Below are positions 5,519 through 6,048 of a stretch of 6,048 bases of DNA, in pieces. Location of the stretch: positions 7,646-13,693 of the forward strand of contig PMHI01000322.1 of assembly GCA_003156615.1 (NCBI GenBank), read 5' to 3'. The notes under the pieces were generated by a model. It was not told the origin of the DNA, searched no databases, and was given only the letters and a program-made list of their open reading frames with translations. The translations under genes were made by a program, and so were the position numbers. Every line of letters begins with the position of its first letter. The stretch's first letter is position 1. The DNA comes from Acidobacteriaceae bacterium (GTDB lineage: Bacteria; Acidobacteriota; Terriglobia; Terriglobales; SbA1).

Positions 5519-6048
5519 ATGCAAGCGGTGACGGGAGTGTTTCGCTCGGAATCGGACGCGCAAGGCGCTTTGGCTGCGATGCGTGCAACCGGCGTGCCTG
5601 AGGACCGTATCACACTGTTGACCCCGGGAAAGAACGGGACAGGTCAAGAATCGGTTCCCATTGTCGCGGGGGAGCAGCCGGGTATGGGCAAGGCGGTTGG
5701 CGCGGTGTTAGGAACCGCCGTCGGACTATCCGGAGGTCCGCTGATTGTGGCTGCACTCATCCCCGGCGTCGGACCTATTACGGCGATTGGCCTTTTAGGG
5801 GGGGCAATTTTGGCAGCAGCCGGAGCCAGCGTTGGCGCAGTTGCCGGCGGAAAGCTGGAAAACGCCATGACCGAGGGACTGCCAGAGGACGAATTATTTG
5901 TCTACGAAGATGCTTTGCGCAAGGGTCGCAGCGTGCTCATGGCACTCGCCGATGATCAAGGCGACGCCTCGCGCCTTGGCCACTTGCTAAAAGCGGAAGG
6001 AGCAGAGACGGTTGACGCGGCTCGCGAACAGTGGTGGATCGGTTTGCG
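5519..6048 (+). CDS. YflT-like general stress protein with central glycine-zipper region (3' end cut)
   Basis: 176 residues are seen before the window ends; there is no stop yet, and from the family-like ending WWIGL I expect only a short remainder. An N-terminal ferredoxin-like segment (1-35, TGVFRSESDAQGALAAMRATG) resembles the start of heat-induced stress protein YflT and general stress protein 17M domains. Residues 55-111 are almost wholly Gly, Ala, Val, Ile and Leu with many GxxxG spacings, broken by PGVGP (82-86), so they probably form two packed helices in a membrane or a tight hairpin. The C-terminal part (122-176) contains ELFVYEDALRKGRSVLMALAD and AAREQWWIGL, giving a second alpha/beta segment of similar pattern. 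The function is unknown; a membrane-linked or oligomeric stress role is inferred. The start is supported by AGGAGG 9 nt upstream. It is divergent from the DUF6496-like gene. Confidence 0.85.
   Translation, partial: MQAVTGVFRSESDAQGALAAMRATGVPEDRITLLTPGKNGTGQESVPIVAGEQPGMGKAVGAVLGTAVGLSGGPLIVAALIPGVGPITAIGLLGGAILAAAGASVGAVAGGKLENAMTEGLPEDELFVYEDALRKGRSVLMALADDQGDASRLGHLLKAEGAETVDAAREQWWIGL

Noticed and set aside
1..6048. tRNA, rRNA, CRISPR repeats, transposase or integrase genes
   Set aside because: No cloverleaf, repeat-spacer pattern, long terminal repeats or recombinase motifs were found by reading both strands.

Overview
The window reads as a bacterial chromosomal segment, moderately GC-rich by eye, with tightly packed genes and no RNA gene, insertion sequence or CRISPR array that I can see. 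The protein families present (a GT4 transferase starting MRIAQVAPLYES, a two-domain bacterial amylo-alpha-1,6-glucosidase, a DUF6496-like basic protein and a YflT-like general stress protein) are a mix I associate with Acidobacteriota, with some Proteobacteria as an alternative. This placement is inference from family resemblance, not from a marker gene.

Layout. Five genes lie on the minus strand and are read from right to left; one cut gene lies on the plus strand at the right edge. Positions 3-89 may hold the end of a plus-strand gene (weak). On the minus strand follow a calcineurin-like metallophosphoesterase (94-801), a minimal nucleotidyltransferase (814-1665), an amylo-alpha-1,6-glucosidase (1748-3910), a GT4 glycosyltransferase (3874-4971) and a small lysine-rich DUF6496-like protein (5151-5372). 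Transcribed divergently from the last is a glycine-zipper, YflT-like stress protein (5519 to the window edge). The 146-bp gap between these two starts is a divergent regulatory region, with a perfect AGGAGG ribosome binding site on each side.

How the genes work together. The glycosyltransferase and debranching-type glucosidase overlap by 37 bp and are probably translationally coupled: the glucosidase appears to start at TTG with a GGAG site inside the transferase gene. They probably build and trim an alpha-glucan or a related storage or stress carbohydrate. A perfect TATAAT -10 box lies about 75 bp before the transferase. The nucleotidyltransferase and metallophosphoesterase are 12 bp apart and form a second pair, which may be read through from the sugar genes or from a weak promoter of its own at about 1689-1718. 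Their pairing suggests an uncharacterised add-a-nucleotide/remove-a-phosphoester module and is the best candidate here for undescribed biology. The right end (DUF6496-like plus YflT-like) looks like a general stress locus, which gives the neighbourhood a stress and carbon-storage flavour.
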